Position numbers and translations under genes: made by a program
In this document: positions 8,592-18,102 of the stretch, piece after piece
How the letters are laid out: each line of letters begins with the position of its first letter
Position numbering within the stretch: position 1 is the stretch's first letter
The notes under the pieces: model-generated
The model's database searches: none
What the model was told of the DNA's origin: nothing
The model's input: only the letters and a program-made list of their open reading frames with translations
Source of the DNA: Gracilaria domingensis
Lineage: Eukaryota > Rhodophyta > Florideophyceae > Gracilariales > Gracilariaceae
Reading direction: 5' to 3'
DNA: 20,578 nucleotides
NCBI GenBank assembly: GCA_022539475.1
Contig: VCMS01000529.1
Location: 1 to 20,578 of the forward strand

Positions 8592-8708
8592 GGGTCGTCC
8601 AGAAAGTGGCAAGGGTAGTCCAGTAAATTTTTTGAAAAAATATCGAGATCAATTATTTCAAAATTTGGAGATAATTGCTTGGGTCGTCCAGAATCGCTGT
8701 GCAGTAAA
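8592..8708. repeat. Short direct repeats GGGTCGTCCAGAA
   Basis: GGGTCGTCCAGAA occurs at 8592-8604 and 8681-8693, each followed shortly by CAGTAAAT; a third variant GGGTAGTCCAGTAAA is at 8613-8627. The repeats flank an AT-rich stretch with ATTTTTTGAAAAAAT. They resemble end motifs of small DNA transposons, but no complete element is visible. Confidence 0.4.
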
Positions 8709-8830
8709 TACTAGTGGGTTATCCACTCGTGCTAGTTCTTTAGTCGAGGGTTACCTGAACGGTATTTCGCGAAGTCTAGGTTCAGTTTCCATTAGGATGC
8801 ACATCACACGATACCTTCTGCGATATGATA

Positions 8831-8845
8831 CCCTGCACCGCAGGG
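8831..8845. repeat. Hairpin CCCTGC-acc-GCAGGG
   Basis: A 6-bp perfect stem with a 3-base loop, followed by AATAC. The related palindrome CCCTGCAGGG followed by AATAC recurs at 9443-9457, suggesting a repeated subterminal motif. Confidence 0.5.
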
Positions 8846-8982
8846 AATACTGGTCCTAGTACAGATGATGCCCATTATGAAATCATACCGTTTTATTCGT
8901 ATCTATTCTTCTATCGACCGCCTTTGCTAGCCACTACTTCGCTATATTACATGTACCATTTCCCCATGATGGAACGGGAGTA

Positions 8983-9022
8983 GGTGCAATCTGCGGCAGC
9001 TGCCGCAGACTGCAGCTGCACC
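8983..9022. repeat. Nested palindrome
   Basis: A perfect 20-base palindrome, TCTGCGGCAGCTGCCGCAGA, lies at 8990-9009 inside an outer pair GGTGCA/TGCACC (8983-8988 and 9017-9022). Confidence 0.75.
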
Positions 9023-9059
9023 AAAGTTCGGTATCGGTAGAACACATACGCACTCCGAG

Positions 9060-9086
9060 AGGATGAGGCGCGAAGCCCCTCATCCT
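9060..9086. repeat. Hairpin with 9-bp stem
   Basis: AGGATGAGG (9060-9068) pairs perfectly with CCTCATCCT (9078-9086) around a 9-base loop, immediately before the longer hairpin at 9091. Confidence 0.7.
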
Positions 9087-9090
9087 ATCC

Positions 9091-9142
9091 GTTCCTCATG
9101 TAGGGAACCATGTCGAGATGCATGGTTCCCTACTTGAGGAAC
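9091..9142. repeat. Long hairpin, 22-bp stem with one mismatch
   Basis: The arms 9091-9112 and 9121-9142 are reverse complements except at one position (GTTCCTCA then T or A). The 8-base loop is TCGAGATG. Such a stem is far beyond chance and could be a protein-binding site or a transcribed hairpin. Confidence 0.85.
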
Positions 9143-9442
9143 TTGCACCCGCAACTCGTGAGCTACGTCCGCATCAAAAGTAATTTACCTGTATACGCAA
9201 GCAGAAAGTATCCATAAGTTAGTCAATGCTCCATTGGACACATTTGAAATGCGATGGAACGTACCATTGATAAAGCAAAACAGAAACGTTGCGCTAGAAA
9301 ATTCGAGGGACCTAGTAACTAGCAAAAGTAACCCAAAGCTTATTTCCTGCCGTTTACATGTCGCAGAGCGCGAAAAGACGTGGTGAGGATTGGTTAGTTT
9401 AGAGCAAAGATACGTGGAAGGATATGGAAGAACGTACGAAAA

Positions 9443-9475
9443 CCCTGCAGGGAATACATCCGTGAGATACGGATG
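9443..9475. repeat. Two adjacent hairpins
   Basis: The palindrome CCCTGCAGGG (9443-9452) is followed by CATCCGT-gagat-ACGGATG (9457-9475), a 7-bp perfect stem. Confidence 0.65.
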
Positions 9476-9496
9476 ACTCTGTCCTACTTTTTTCCG

Positions 9497-9531
9497 CCCT
9501 CTACTTTATGAAGCCTCCATAAAGTAGAGGG
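9497..9531. repeat. Hairpin with 14-bp perfect stem
   Basis: CCCTCTACTTTATG (9497-9510) pairs perfectly with CATAAAGTAGAGGG (9518-9531) around a 7-base loop AAGCCTC. Confidence 0.8.
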
Positions 9532-9695
9532 AGCAAAAACGAACGACGGAGCGGAGTACAACGCGAGGATGTGGATGGAACGGATCACGACGGTAACGGA
9601 AAGTCGGACGTCGGAGGCGCGGCGGCAGCGGCGGAGGGAACAGATTTATTTTTCTGTGCGAGATTGGACAGGTGTACAGCGTACAACGTTGCGAA

Positions 9696-9718
9696 ACCAC
9701 AGGTTTATAACCAGTGGT
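9696..9718. repeat. Hairpin upstream of the transposase gene
   Basis: ACCACAGGTT and AACCAGTGGT pair with one A-A mismatch around TAT. It lies about 200 bases before the transposase start. Confidence 0.6.
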
Positions 9719-9921
9719 AGATAATACGATAAGTAAAATTTTGTGTTGAGGTCGACGTGTACCTACGTTCCTTTCTGAACGAAAGCACGTGATTTAAACT
9801 CGGAATATATTCTTCTTTCTCAGCTTGACGTCGAACTGGACTGTCGCACGACCTCCTTTTCCCCTTCGGATGACCTTCTTTTGCCGTCTTTGTCGTCGTT
9901 TCACCTTCATTTTTTCTTCTC

Positions 9922-12900
9922 ATGGTCTGCTACTGTACACATAAGAAGCGTGAGTGTCCGTTCGTTACTCGCCGAGGAGTCTTATCTCTTCGACAGCATG
10001 TCAACCATTGCCCGTTTCGTCTGAGAGCCGCCCTGAAAGACGACAATAGGCGGCCCATTCGAAGAAGCAAGCGTCTCAAGCTTTCCGCGCCAGCGCCCGC
10101 ATCTTCCGAAACGGTCACTGCCCCTTGTCGCCTTCCCGAGCCTCCGGTGTCCGAGGACAGCGTTGACCCTACTCCGTGTGCCCCTCCCATTCCGGACACT
10201 TCGCAATGTGTTTCTCCTTCCCCGGGTCCCGCGGCATTAGAGCGAGAACACGGAAGCAGTTCCCACGCAATGCCTTCTGAGGAGGCCCACGGTGATTTGC
10301 TTATGGATTATCTCACGGTTTGTCTGGCTTCAGTAGCTTCCAACCTTGGTCATCGTAAAGAAGAGGAGCTAATTGGGCTACTTCGGGACCCGCGATTCTC
10401 GCAAAAGCGATTCAACGTGACCATAACAAAATCCAAGCGCTGTGCAGAACTGAAGAACGCCATTTTCGAACGATACGCCTCAAAAGACGGTTTCAATCGA
10501 AGAACTGTCTCGCCAGAAGGATGTAAGTTCAGCGCCACCCTCTACACGAGAGACCCCGTTCAGACACTTGTGAAACAGCTCCAGTTGGCTAACAACGAAA
10601 ACACATTCTTCCACCCTATACCTTAGACCCACTCCACGAAAATATCTCACCCCATGTCCGGCTCTCTCGCAAGAGACGCCACCTCAAAACTTAAGGAAAT
10701 GTTCATGGGCTCTTTGGATAGTGGAATAGTGTGGTACTCCGAAGAAATAAGTTACAGTGAATCTTTCGTAGGTTTTCTGCAGGTATACACCGATAAGTCT
10801 TCAACAACTCTAAAGCAAACATCGGTTACCGCCTATCCTCTTCACCTCATATTTTTCAACTTCTCCGACGAGCTATGCCGTAAGTGCATCCGTGATGACC
10901 TCACAGTAGTGGCATACTTCCCTACCACACTGATCGAGGTTTCCGCATCTGAAGCAGACGCAATGCCATTAGTTTTTAGCAAGTGTGTACGCGAGTCCAG
11001 GATGCAAATCCTTCAAGAATCTCTTCGTCAAGTCCTGGAGCCCATTCTAAATCTCACGCAGAAAGATTTTCAGTTCATCGGCGAAGACAAACTAAGTCGA
11101 GTGTGCCATCCTCTGCTTGCAAGATATTGTGCGGATATTCCTGAGGCTAAGGACATTCTGCCCATTCTTCATGGGACCAAAGCGGAAGGCCCTTGTCATA
11201 GATGAAAAGTCCCCGGCTCATTTTTATGTAGTCCTGTTCCCATCTCATTAAAAGGACGTTCTCAAAAGCACACGAAAAGCATGCGAAAGACATACACAGC
11301 TATCTTGCAACATGCACAAAAAGACGAGGCAGAAAGACGTCCACGTCGTGCGAGGGAGAGGGGATCTTAGGAGGATACTCTGATGCGTTCAAATTACATA
11401 TCTCTCATTCCTTCGTTCCTCGAAACTTCCGTAAGCCTTGGAATGATCCTGAGATTGTCTCCATACAGTCTGTTATCATTCAACCCGTTACACAACTTGC
11501 ATCTCGGCATCTCGAAGCTGATAAAAACGGCCACAATCGAGAGATTGCCGTCAGACACCCTGTGCACCACAATAGGAACATCTGCATCGCGTTCATTTCG
11601 AACGATACGCACCCAACTCCTCAACCATGCAAACGCAATTCTAGCTGCCATAGAACGCGATTCTCTTGCCAAAGGTTTACATATCGATTTCTTCACGCAG
11701 GAGAAAGGCAAATCTTTGAATTGTATCTTCACGAAAGACGGTCTCCATGGAATGCTGGAGGCCAAAAACTACAAAGCACTTGACATGGTCTTCCCTTTCA
11801 TAGGAGCTTTCTTTGACATATACTGTGGAGAACAGGACGTTGCCCCAATCATAACCGTTTTCTCTCAGTACTCGGACTTGCATTCGACCTTATTCAGATA
11901 CAATCGTGACCCGTATTGGACTGAAATCTCTCTCCTGTGTCTTAGTTCGGAGATTGAAGCCTTTAAGCGTTTCGCAACAAATACTCTGGCGGATTTTCAT
12001 CCCTTCAGACTGGGAACTCTGAAGTTTCATCTTCTCGATCATCTCTTGGACGATATTCGCCTTCTGGGAAGTATCAAGTACTACAACGCAGGCATATACG
12101 AACATGCACACCTGCTATTTAAGAGACAGTACAAAAAGACGTCCGGAAGAACAGAAACGGCCGTGGAGGAGACTATTCGCTCCATTGAGCACGGATATGT
12201 TAGGAAGCAATGGAATGGCATTACTCCTTACCAGCGTAGTCCAGGTTTACCAGGAACTTTTACACAGCTCCCTCGATTTGCAATGAGAGGGCGTTCTTTC
12301 ACTTTACGAGCTCTTCAACATTGTGTTTCAAGTATGTCCAGTTCAAAAACATGGACTGCTGTCAGAGAGATGCTCTCAATTACGGACACAAGGTCGATTC
12401 TTGAGCAATTGGTGAACAGGCCCTTCCTCTTTTCCTCAATCTCGTGAAAGAAACACTGGATGAGCACTCTATTACATACTTCCCAGAGAAGACAAGGATA
12501 ACTCTGGTGAATTCGGCCCTCGTGAAAGGCGGTTTCGTTCCGACTCTTGAACACTTCGATTCGTCTTCTAAGGCACTTAAGCTGGGACGACCCAAATACC
12601 CCATCATGCAACGAGTCTTCGATTCTCCAGCGTTTGGTCCCAGTAGAAAGCCAAAGTTTTCCACTGTATTGATAAGCGGAGAAGATTCAGAGACTTGGGT
12701 CGCCCAGGTAGTCGCTCTGATTCGAATATCTATCCTTAATTCTGCACTTACCGCACCGGAGGTGGCATTCGTCCGGCATTTCGAGGTTTTACCCCCCGCA
12801 ACAAACATCGACCACATATTGAAATGCATATCTTCACGGTGGGCTAAAAACGATGAAAAGAACCACACTCTTCCGTTCCCTCGTCATTCCAAAGCGGAAA

Positions 12901-13107
12901 CTATCGTAGAGTTAACTACTTGGTACGGGATGGCTCCGGCTTTAGGACTACAGGCAACTGTCCATGTTGTTCGCTCAAACTACCCTGCTCCACCTTTTTG
13001 TCCTCCACTTCAATGGTTTTAACACCGATTCTACATCAATCGATTCTATCATGATTCAGATGAAGGACCAACTGAGCACGTTGATCTTGTACAGCCTTAA
13101 ACATTAA
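9922..13107 (+). pseudogene. Plavaka-like DDE transposase, degenerate
   Basis: Successive coding stretches at 9922-10626, 10654-11205, 11383-12447 and 12444-13022 belong to one protein of about 1,060 residues. The first three share a frame and are separated only by stops (TAG 10624-10626, TGA 11203-11205, TAG 11368-11370), with coding sequence continuing between them. A frameshift near 12400-12420 moves to the last stretch, and another at the T run near 13016 extends coding to TAA 13105-13107. The N-terminus has a Cys/His-rich segment (CYCTHKK..CPF, QHVNHCPF) like a DNA-binding zinc finger. The family marks are VYTDKS (probable first catalytic Asp, codon near 10792), AYPLHLIFFNF, VVAYFPT, VLEPI, HPLLARYCADIPEA followed by GPCHR, NPLHNLHLG, and YEHAHLLFKRQYKKTSGRT. 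These occur in this order in Plavaka transposases (CMC-related) known from fungi. The product would cut and paste the element; this copy cannot make full-length protein. Confidence 0.8.
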
Positions 13108-15504
13108 GGGCTCCATCCTCTACATGGTCACCTTGTGGTGCCTTTTCTTGTGATTCTGTGCTACTTTCGAAATCATTCATGTCCATTTCCTTGAACTCTA
13201 TATCTCCTTCCTCGCATTCATCAACGAAATAATCGCTAATAGAGCCCAATCTCCGGCTCACACTGTCAATAAAAAACATTTTCTTTCACAGTGAGGTAAA
13301 GTCTTCCGTTCGACGGCATTCGACATCCAAATGTAGCCTCTCTCATATCATTACCAAGAACCTTAGTCCAATCTTCCGTTGTCGTTCCATAATTATGAAA
13401 CTCGCTGTAATTGGTCCTCAAGACATTTTGCCTAACATCCCCCAGAATATTCTTTAAACACAGAGGTAGCAGTTGGGCAAACGTCTTTGTAAACAGTTTC
13501 TGTCTCTGGCCACCCCTTGATACATCCGTACGAAGAAGGCTCACAACCGTCAACACCGAAGCGTCCAAACGTGCGAGCAACAGTATTGTGCCATCTAAAA
13601 AGGTGCCCGTATCCTTTTCTTCGACATCATATCCAATAAACTCCTTCAGTACTTGTACCCCGACACGGTTTCGGAAAAACAAGTCTTGATCTTGCCTCAG
13701 CATATCCTCCACATTGTCCGCATTGGAGTACTTTAGACGAACAAATGGGGCTTTTCTCCACCATGAAGTGCTCGGTACACCATTGTCGTCGAGACGCAGT
13801 GTGTTCTCCTGCGATTCCTTCAACTGCATTGTGATTTCGTCAGCATTCCCTTCTACCAGCTTTGTTTCTCTCCAAATCCGATCGTACCTCAGGAGCAGAA
13901 ACAGTTTATCCCTCGTATTTCTCTTCCGAACGCCCACGACGTCACTCATGGTCTGCCGCATTCTCTGCCTAAGGCACATATCTGCAAAAAATTCCAGTAT
14001 ACACCTGTCGGTAAGAGATGCTTTTCTAATACCTTCCCAGCTCAACTCCTTCAACTCGCTTTCAACCATTTTCTTCAGCAAAGCATCTGGCCCCCCCTCT
14101 ACCGACGGTGTGAACAAGCCAAAACTGCCCAAGAGCTCCACGGGGTTTTTAGGAACCATGTATGAACCACCTTCCTCCGGCTCAATAAGTCCTTCCCCAC
14201 TCTCAGTTGCGTCTTCCACCTTCTCGGCACGGTTACCCCAATTTCGGTTGGGCAACTCACCTTCAAGTCATAGCTCACTTGTTTCTCTCCTTGCCCACGT
14301 CAGCATGTTGTGATACACTGCTCGAGCAACCCCTCAAAACTCGTCGCACACCCCAATTTTATGCTTCTTTCGACCTGTCTGCTCAGGTTCACCAGCACGT
14401 GTACTCCTATCTCCCTCCTGCTTCAGTGGCCCCCTTAGCCCTTCAATGACTAGATCCTTCTCCTCTTTTTCAAAGCCGTACCCTTCTCTTGGGCGACCTT
14501 CACTAGAATACCCCGAACCATCAAGTCCTCTTGTAGCGTCTTAACCTTTTGTTTCAAGCAATTCAGTTCATTTAAAAGATCAGGTCTGTTCATAGAGGTT
14601 GAATTCACACAAGTGTGGATATCTTCCGGTATTTCCCTAGCCTCTTTAGCGACAGGTTCCGGTAATACTGCAGGATTCGGTGTTATTTCGTTATCGGAAC
14701 TATCTTCATGTGCCATACCTTTAGACAGGAGAGGATGCAGGCGTTTTGTGTCCACCCTTGGCACGGCTCCGAGCCCCAACTCCCGTGTCTTTCCTCCTCC
14801 ATGGCATCGTATATCAGATGAATTGGGCCTCGTACGAGCTGCAAAGGCCCCCGTTCTGGAAAGAGGGGAAGGTCGAGGAGTAACTCGCCTATCAGTCGTC
14901 TCTCGATTTCTTATTGTCTTTCTCCGTTGTCCGGACCCATTGCGAGGCATAATACGATTCATAGCGGCCCCAGTTCTAGACGACAGGGAGGGACGTGACG
15001 ATCTTAATATATTAGGGTTCTCACGACTTCTCGTCAATGCCCCTTGCGGTCCAGATCCACTGGGCGGCGTAACCTGCGCCCCAGTAGTTCCGGTCTTCGA
15101 TATCGGCCGGGGACGTGAAGGTTTTGGTGTCATACGAACCTCCTCAGTTCCAGTTGTCATGCTCTTTTGTCCTGACCGGCTGGGCTGAGTTACCCGCTGG
15201 GCCGAGTTACCTCATCTTCTTGGGAAGCAGAGACAGATGCACGATTTGCATTATCGGTAGTTGACGGCACGACATCGCTCGCTGATCCACGAATTCTTGA
15301 CGCAATCCCGGAAGACACTCCGCTGCGAGATGGGCGAGAGAATATTGTAGAAGCACGCCCACTGATTTTCTCCTTCGTCGAGGACGACTTCCGTTTAGGA
15401 AGTGCGGTGCTTGTAGCTTGATTCGTATCATCCGATGCTCTTCTCTTCTTCTATCCACTCTTGTTCCGCTGCGTACTATTTCGCTTTTTCGGCGTTATAC
15501 CCAT
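13097..15504 (-). pseudogene. Transposon gene B, unknown function, degenerate
   Basis: Coding segments join into one gene of about 800 codons starting at Met 15504 (MGITPKKRNS, basic, probably nuclear). Breaks are a TAG at 15451-15453, a frameshift caused by a 17-base tandem duplication (15179-15212), a frameshift at the A run 14466-14470, TGA at 14334-14336 and 14268-14270, and a frameshift at the T6 run 13271-13276. The N-terminal third is Ser/Arg/Pro-rich with about three imperfect 40-residue repeats built around SRP..SRTGA. A short coiled coil (LLNELNCLKQKVKTLQEDL) follows. The C-terminal 330 residues look globular (e.g. RDKLFLLLRYDRIWRETK, SWWRKAPFVRLKY) and end in an acidic tail. I recognise no family. 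Its stop overlaps the end of the convergent transposase by about 11 bases, so it probably belongs to the same element and may be a transposition accessory protein. Confidence 0.6.
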
Positions 15505-15740
15505 GTTGTGGAGATAAACGGGGTAATGAAACGAAATTGTTTGGGGGGGAGGGGGGTGCATGGTTCAGATATTCCGGGAGACTCCGCAGTTCCTGCTTTT
15601 TAGGAATTTGAGATGCCCAATGGGTCGCAAATATCGCCGTTACAAATAGATGAAGAGCTCCAGTGTACATGTACAACGTGTACTGCAGGCAGCTGCAACA
15701 TTCACAAGCATATTTACTTTCTATTCGGTACTGCACTCAT
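15505..15740. other. Short intergenic segment upstream of gene B
   Basis: This segment contains the upstream region of gene B and the 3' flank of the SET fragment. A purine tract of G7-A-G6 type lies near 15541-15556. No clear TATA box was identified. Confidence 0.35.
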
Positions 15741-15899
15741 CTATTGCTCCAATGTCAGAGCGCAGTCCCAGGCGTACTGCTCTCCGTAGTTGAAATACAA
15801 CTCTTCGCCCCTCTCAATATCTCTTACTGCTCTACAACGAAGTAGAGCATAGTTAGAAAGGTCGGACTTAAACTGTATCAAGGAATGAAATTGTTCTCC
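15741..15899 (-). pseudogene. SET-domain C-terminal fragment (protein lysine methyltransferase remnant)
   Basis: A 52-codon open stretch contains LRCRAVRDIERGEELYFNYG followed by EQYAWDCAL. This is the signature of the C-terminal part of SET domains, where A.RDI..GEEL..(D/N)YG..YW forms the active-site strand, with the catalytic-region tyrosine (FNYG) retained. SET enzymes methylate lysines of histones or other proteins with S-adenosylmethionine. The N-terminal part of the SET domain and the NHS.xPN segment are not visible. It lies directly downstream of the adenine methyltransferase core in a different frame, separated by about 30 bases. It is probably the end of the same gene after an internal deletion or frameshift, which would make an N6-adenine-methyltransferase/SET fusion. 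A separate SET gene reduced to this piece is the alternative. Confidence 0.65.
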
Positions 15900-15931
15900 T
15901 CAAATGGAGTAAGACTGGCTTCCTCGGATGG

Positions 15932-17779
15932 TCACAATCCACGCTTCACCCCATGAACGGCGTACTCCGTTACGGGCTGTATCCAAAACTTCCGTGGATT
16001 CCCGCCAACATTACTTCGATCCCGGATGAACACCAGTGGATTCCCATCCACTTTAAACGAAGGCATCAGTTCTGGCTTACCTTCGCTTCCAGCGTCATCT
16101 TTCGTACTCGCCGTTTCCCAGAGAATCCTGTGCCAAACATGAAACTGTGCCATGGCACAGAATATAATGAAGTGCCCACCTGACCGAAGCGCGGAACTTA
16201 TTAAGTGAGCCCTACTGATCATGTCATCCTCATTGAAGACATCGTGAGCACTATTCCGTTTGCTCCTCTTCCTTCGAGTGTTAAAGGGAGGGTCTGTTAG
16301 GACAAGCTGTGCCTCACCCCATTAAATCTCACTCTGATTCACAAATGTTTCATGTGTGTGCCTCAGGTCCTTCATGTGACAGTTGTACGCTACAAATGTG
16401 ACTTTCTCATCCCCTTCCACACCTTGTCTACATTCATTCGAAGGAGACTGGATATCCCCTTCATGGGCGGCTCAATACCTGTCTTTTGGATGTTGTACCC
16501 GGCAACCCGAGATTCATGCTCCACACGATTCACCGGCTTCTCGAAGTCGTCGCTATCGGAGCTCACGAGGTCCATATACTATCGACGAAGTGGGGGTGGG
16601 GCAGACTTGGTCGAAGAAGGTTCGGCATTACCGGAAGTTTTAGGAGTTTTTGTCAGTTAATATCGGGTTTGGCGTGAATGCCCACATTGAACCCTGCCGC
16701 ATGACGCATATCCTGTATCGGTTTCCATAGCAACTCCGACAAGTTCTGAAATCTTGCAGGCAACTCACCGGAGTCAGAACCATATACGGTATCCATCCGT
16801 ATCGCCGAAAGCTCTATCCAGTTCCTCATCTGATCAACCCGTAATGTATAGAGGCTATCGTGGGTGCACATGGTTTCGAGGTCTGTCAAAAATTCTTTAG
16901 CCAGTATTCGGAGGTATGTATCGCATTCATCACTCGAGGTCTCCACCGATCCCCTAGTACTGCTCTGTGGCACATCCTGTGTGTTGAATCCAGTACTCTG
17001 GCTTGGCGAGGCATAACCAGACTCCTGTGTCTCTAGCGCTGTATACTTCAACGTCTGCATATTCATGTAAATGTATGGTTTCACCATGTGCTGAAAGTTC
17101 GTGTATCCAAGATGAGCCGCAAAACAACTCCATGCCCGTAAGACCTCACTGATAGCGAGTCCCAGTCGATCACAGTTGTCTTTGGAGAACGACGTAAAAG
17201 TGGGTATGTACACAGATGGTGCATGGTTCACTTTTCGTTTCTTTTTCGGTTGTTTCTTCTTCATCATTCTGATGTTGTCGTTCTCTCCCATTATGTGGCC
17301 GAGGTATCATAACTATATAACGATCTCAAATGGGTTCGTAGCTGTTGGTGGGATGAACACTGTCGTCTTCAGAACCTGCTTTCTCCTGGTCATGAAATAA
17401 CCAACCAGGCATCGCACCGGTAGGTATATACCCATATCCATAGAGAGAAGAAAATAATCGCGGAGTCTCTGGTCCTCATCCCCGTCCTTCTTGTCAAGAA
17501 GCTTCGTTACAAGATATCGTTGTTCCACAGGTTTGTTATTCACAACACTCTTTCGCAGTTGTTGCAGTGTCAAGTTCTGCAGGTTCTTGGAGTTAGTGGC
17601 CTTCTCAAACATCTTCCTTGCCTCCGGAATATCCTTGTAGTCTCGGCGCAGAACTCTATTAGCCCTCTAAACCCCACGTCCCGTGGCCGATCAGGGCCTC
17701 CATCGCTGTTTGCCAAAGCATCGCGAAGAACCAAGAAGAGTCTGACATATGCATGGAACGCAGGAGGCGGAGGACTCAT
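15932..17779 (-). pseudogene. DNA N6-adenine methyltransferase-like gene, degenerate transposon cargo
   Basis: A broken gene of about 600 codons begins at Met 17779 (MSPPPPAFHAY). The segments are 17779 to about 17670; about 17665-17313; 17291-16653, which carries the classical nuclear localisation sequence PKKKRKV; about 16645-16411; and 16410-15932. Breaks are a frameshift near 17665, stops at 17313-17315 and 17307-17309, a frameshift near 16650, TAG 16579-16581, a frameshift at the C4 run 16411-16414 and TAA 16322-16324. The enzymatic core reads AQLVLTDPPFNTRR (DPPF at 16283-16294), motif IV of amino-methyltransferases that methylate adenine in DNA. SALRSGGHFIIFCA and later VDGNPLVFIRDRSNVG follow, as in this class. 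The DPP(F/Y/W) type excludes C5-cytosine enzymes; an N4-cytosine or RNA substrate is less likely but not excluded. The N-terminal 350 residues are unrecognised. A SET-domain end follows directly downstream. Confidence 0.7.
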
Positions 17780-17833
17780 GTCGATAGGATGTATCTTCTC
17801 TCTATCATCGGTGGAATCCCTCGCTTCAGCGCA

Positions 17834-17919
17834 AACAACGGAGGCGAGCCTTTATATGGCGACTTACGCTGGGCACCCCCGCTTTCGGCAGCTCCTCCCA
17901 GGGCACTGCCAGTCTCGTC
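17834..17919 (-). promoter_or_regulatory. Promoter-like inverted-repeat arm for the methyltransferase gene
   Basis: Read on the minus strand, this 86-base stretch begins GACGAGACTGGCAGTGC and ends CGCCTCCGTTGTT. It contains CATATAAAGG (17849-17858), a good TATA box about 70 bases before the start codon at 17779. The same 86 bases occur in opposite orientation at 19424-19509 with 7 mismatches and no gaps. Weaker similarity extends further upstream (CGCGACC.TTGC). Confidence 0.7.
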
Positions 17920-18102
17920 TTTGTCCGTTTCCGATCCCTTCTGAAGTCGGTGTCCGTGCCGCTTTGAGCGGATGCGATAGTTTTGCGTGTCGGCCACGTC
18001 GCGATTCGGAGCAATTGCAACGGTCGCGTATTGTGCTGATAGTCGTGAATCAAGTGGGTGTGAAGCGCTAGTTTTGTCTAGTTTGATATATGTGCACGGC
18101 GT

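Noticed and set aside
8039..8859. Overlapping open frames on both strands
   Set aside because: No motif, no compositional support for one strand over the other, and no relation to neighbours. I cannot support a gene.
10626..11383. Introns separating the transposase segments
   Set aside because: The three segments share one frame, and the sequence between them stays protein-like with only single stop codons, so in-frame nonsense changes fit better than introns.
10624..17315. Premature stops taken as proof of C-to-T mutation (RIP-like) decay
   Set aside because: Any TGA, TAG or TAA could come from CGA, CAG or CAA by one C-to-T change, so the observation has no evidential value without aligned copies.
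9922..17779. A non-standard genetic code reading UAG, UAA or UGA as amino acids
   Set aside because: The host-like genes in the first 7 kb use these same codons as ordinary terminal stops, and the element genes also contain frameshifts.
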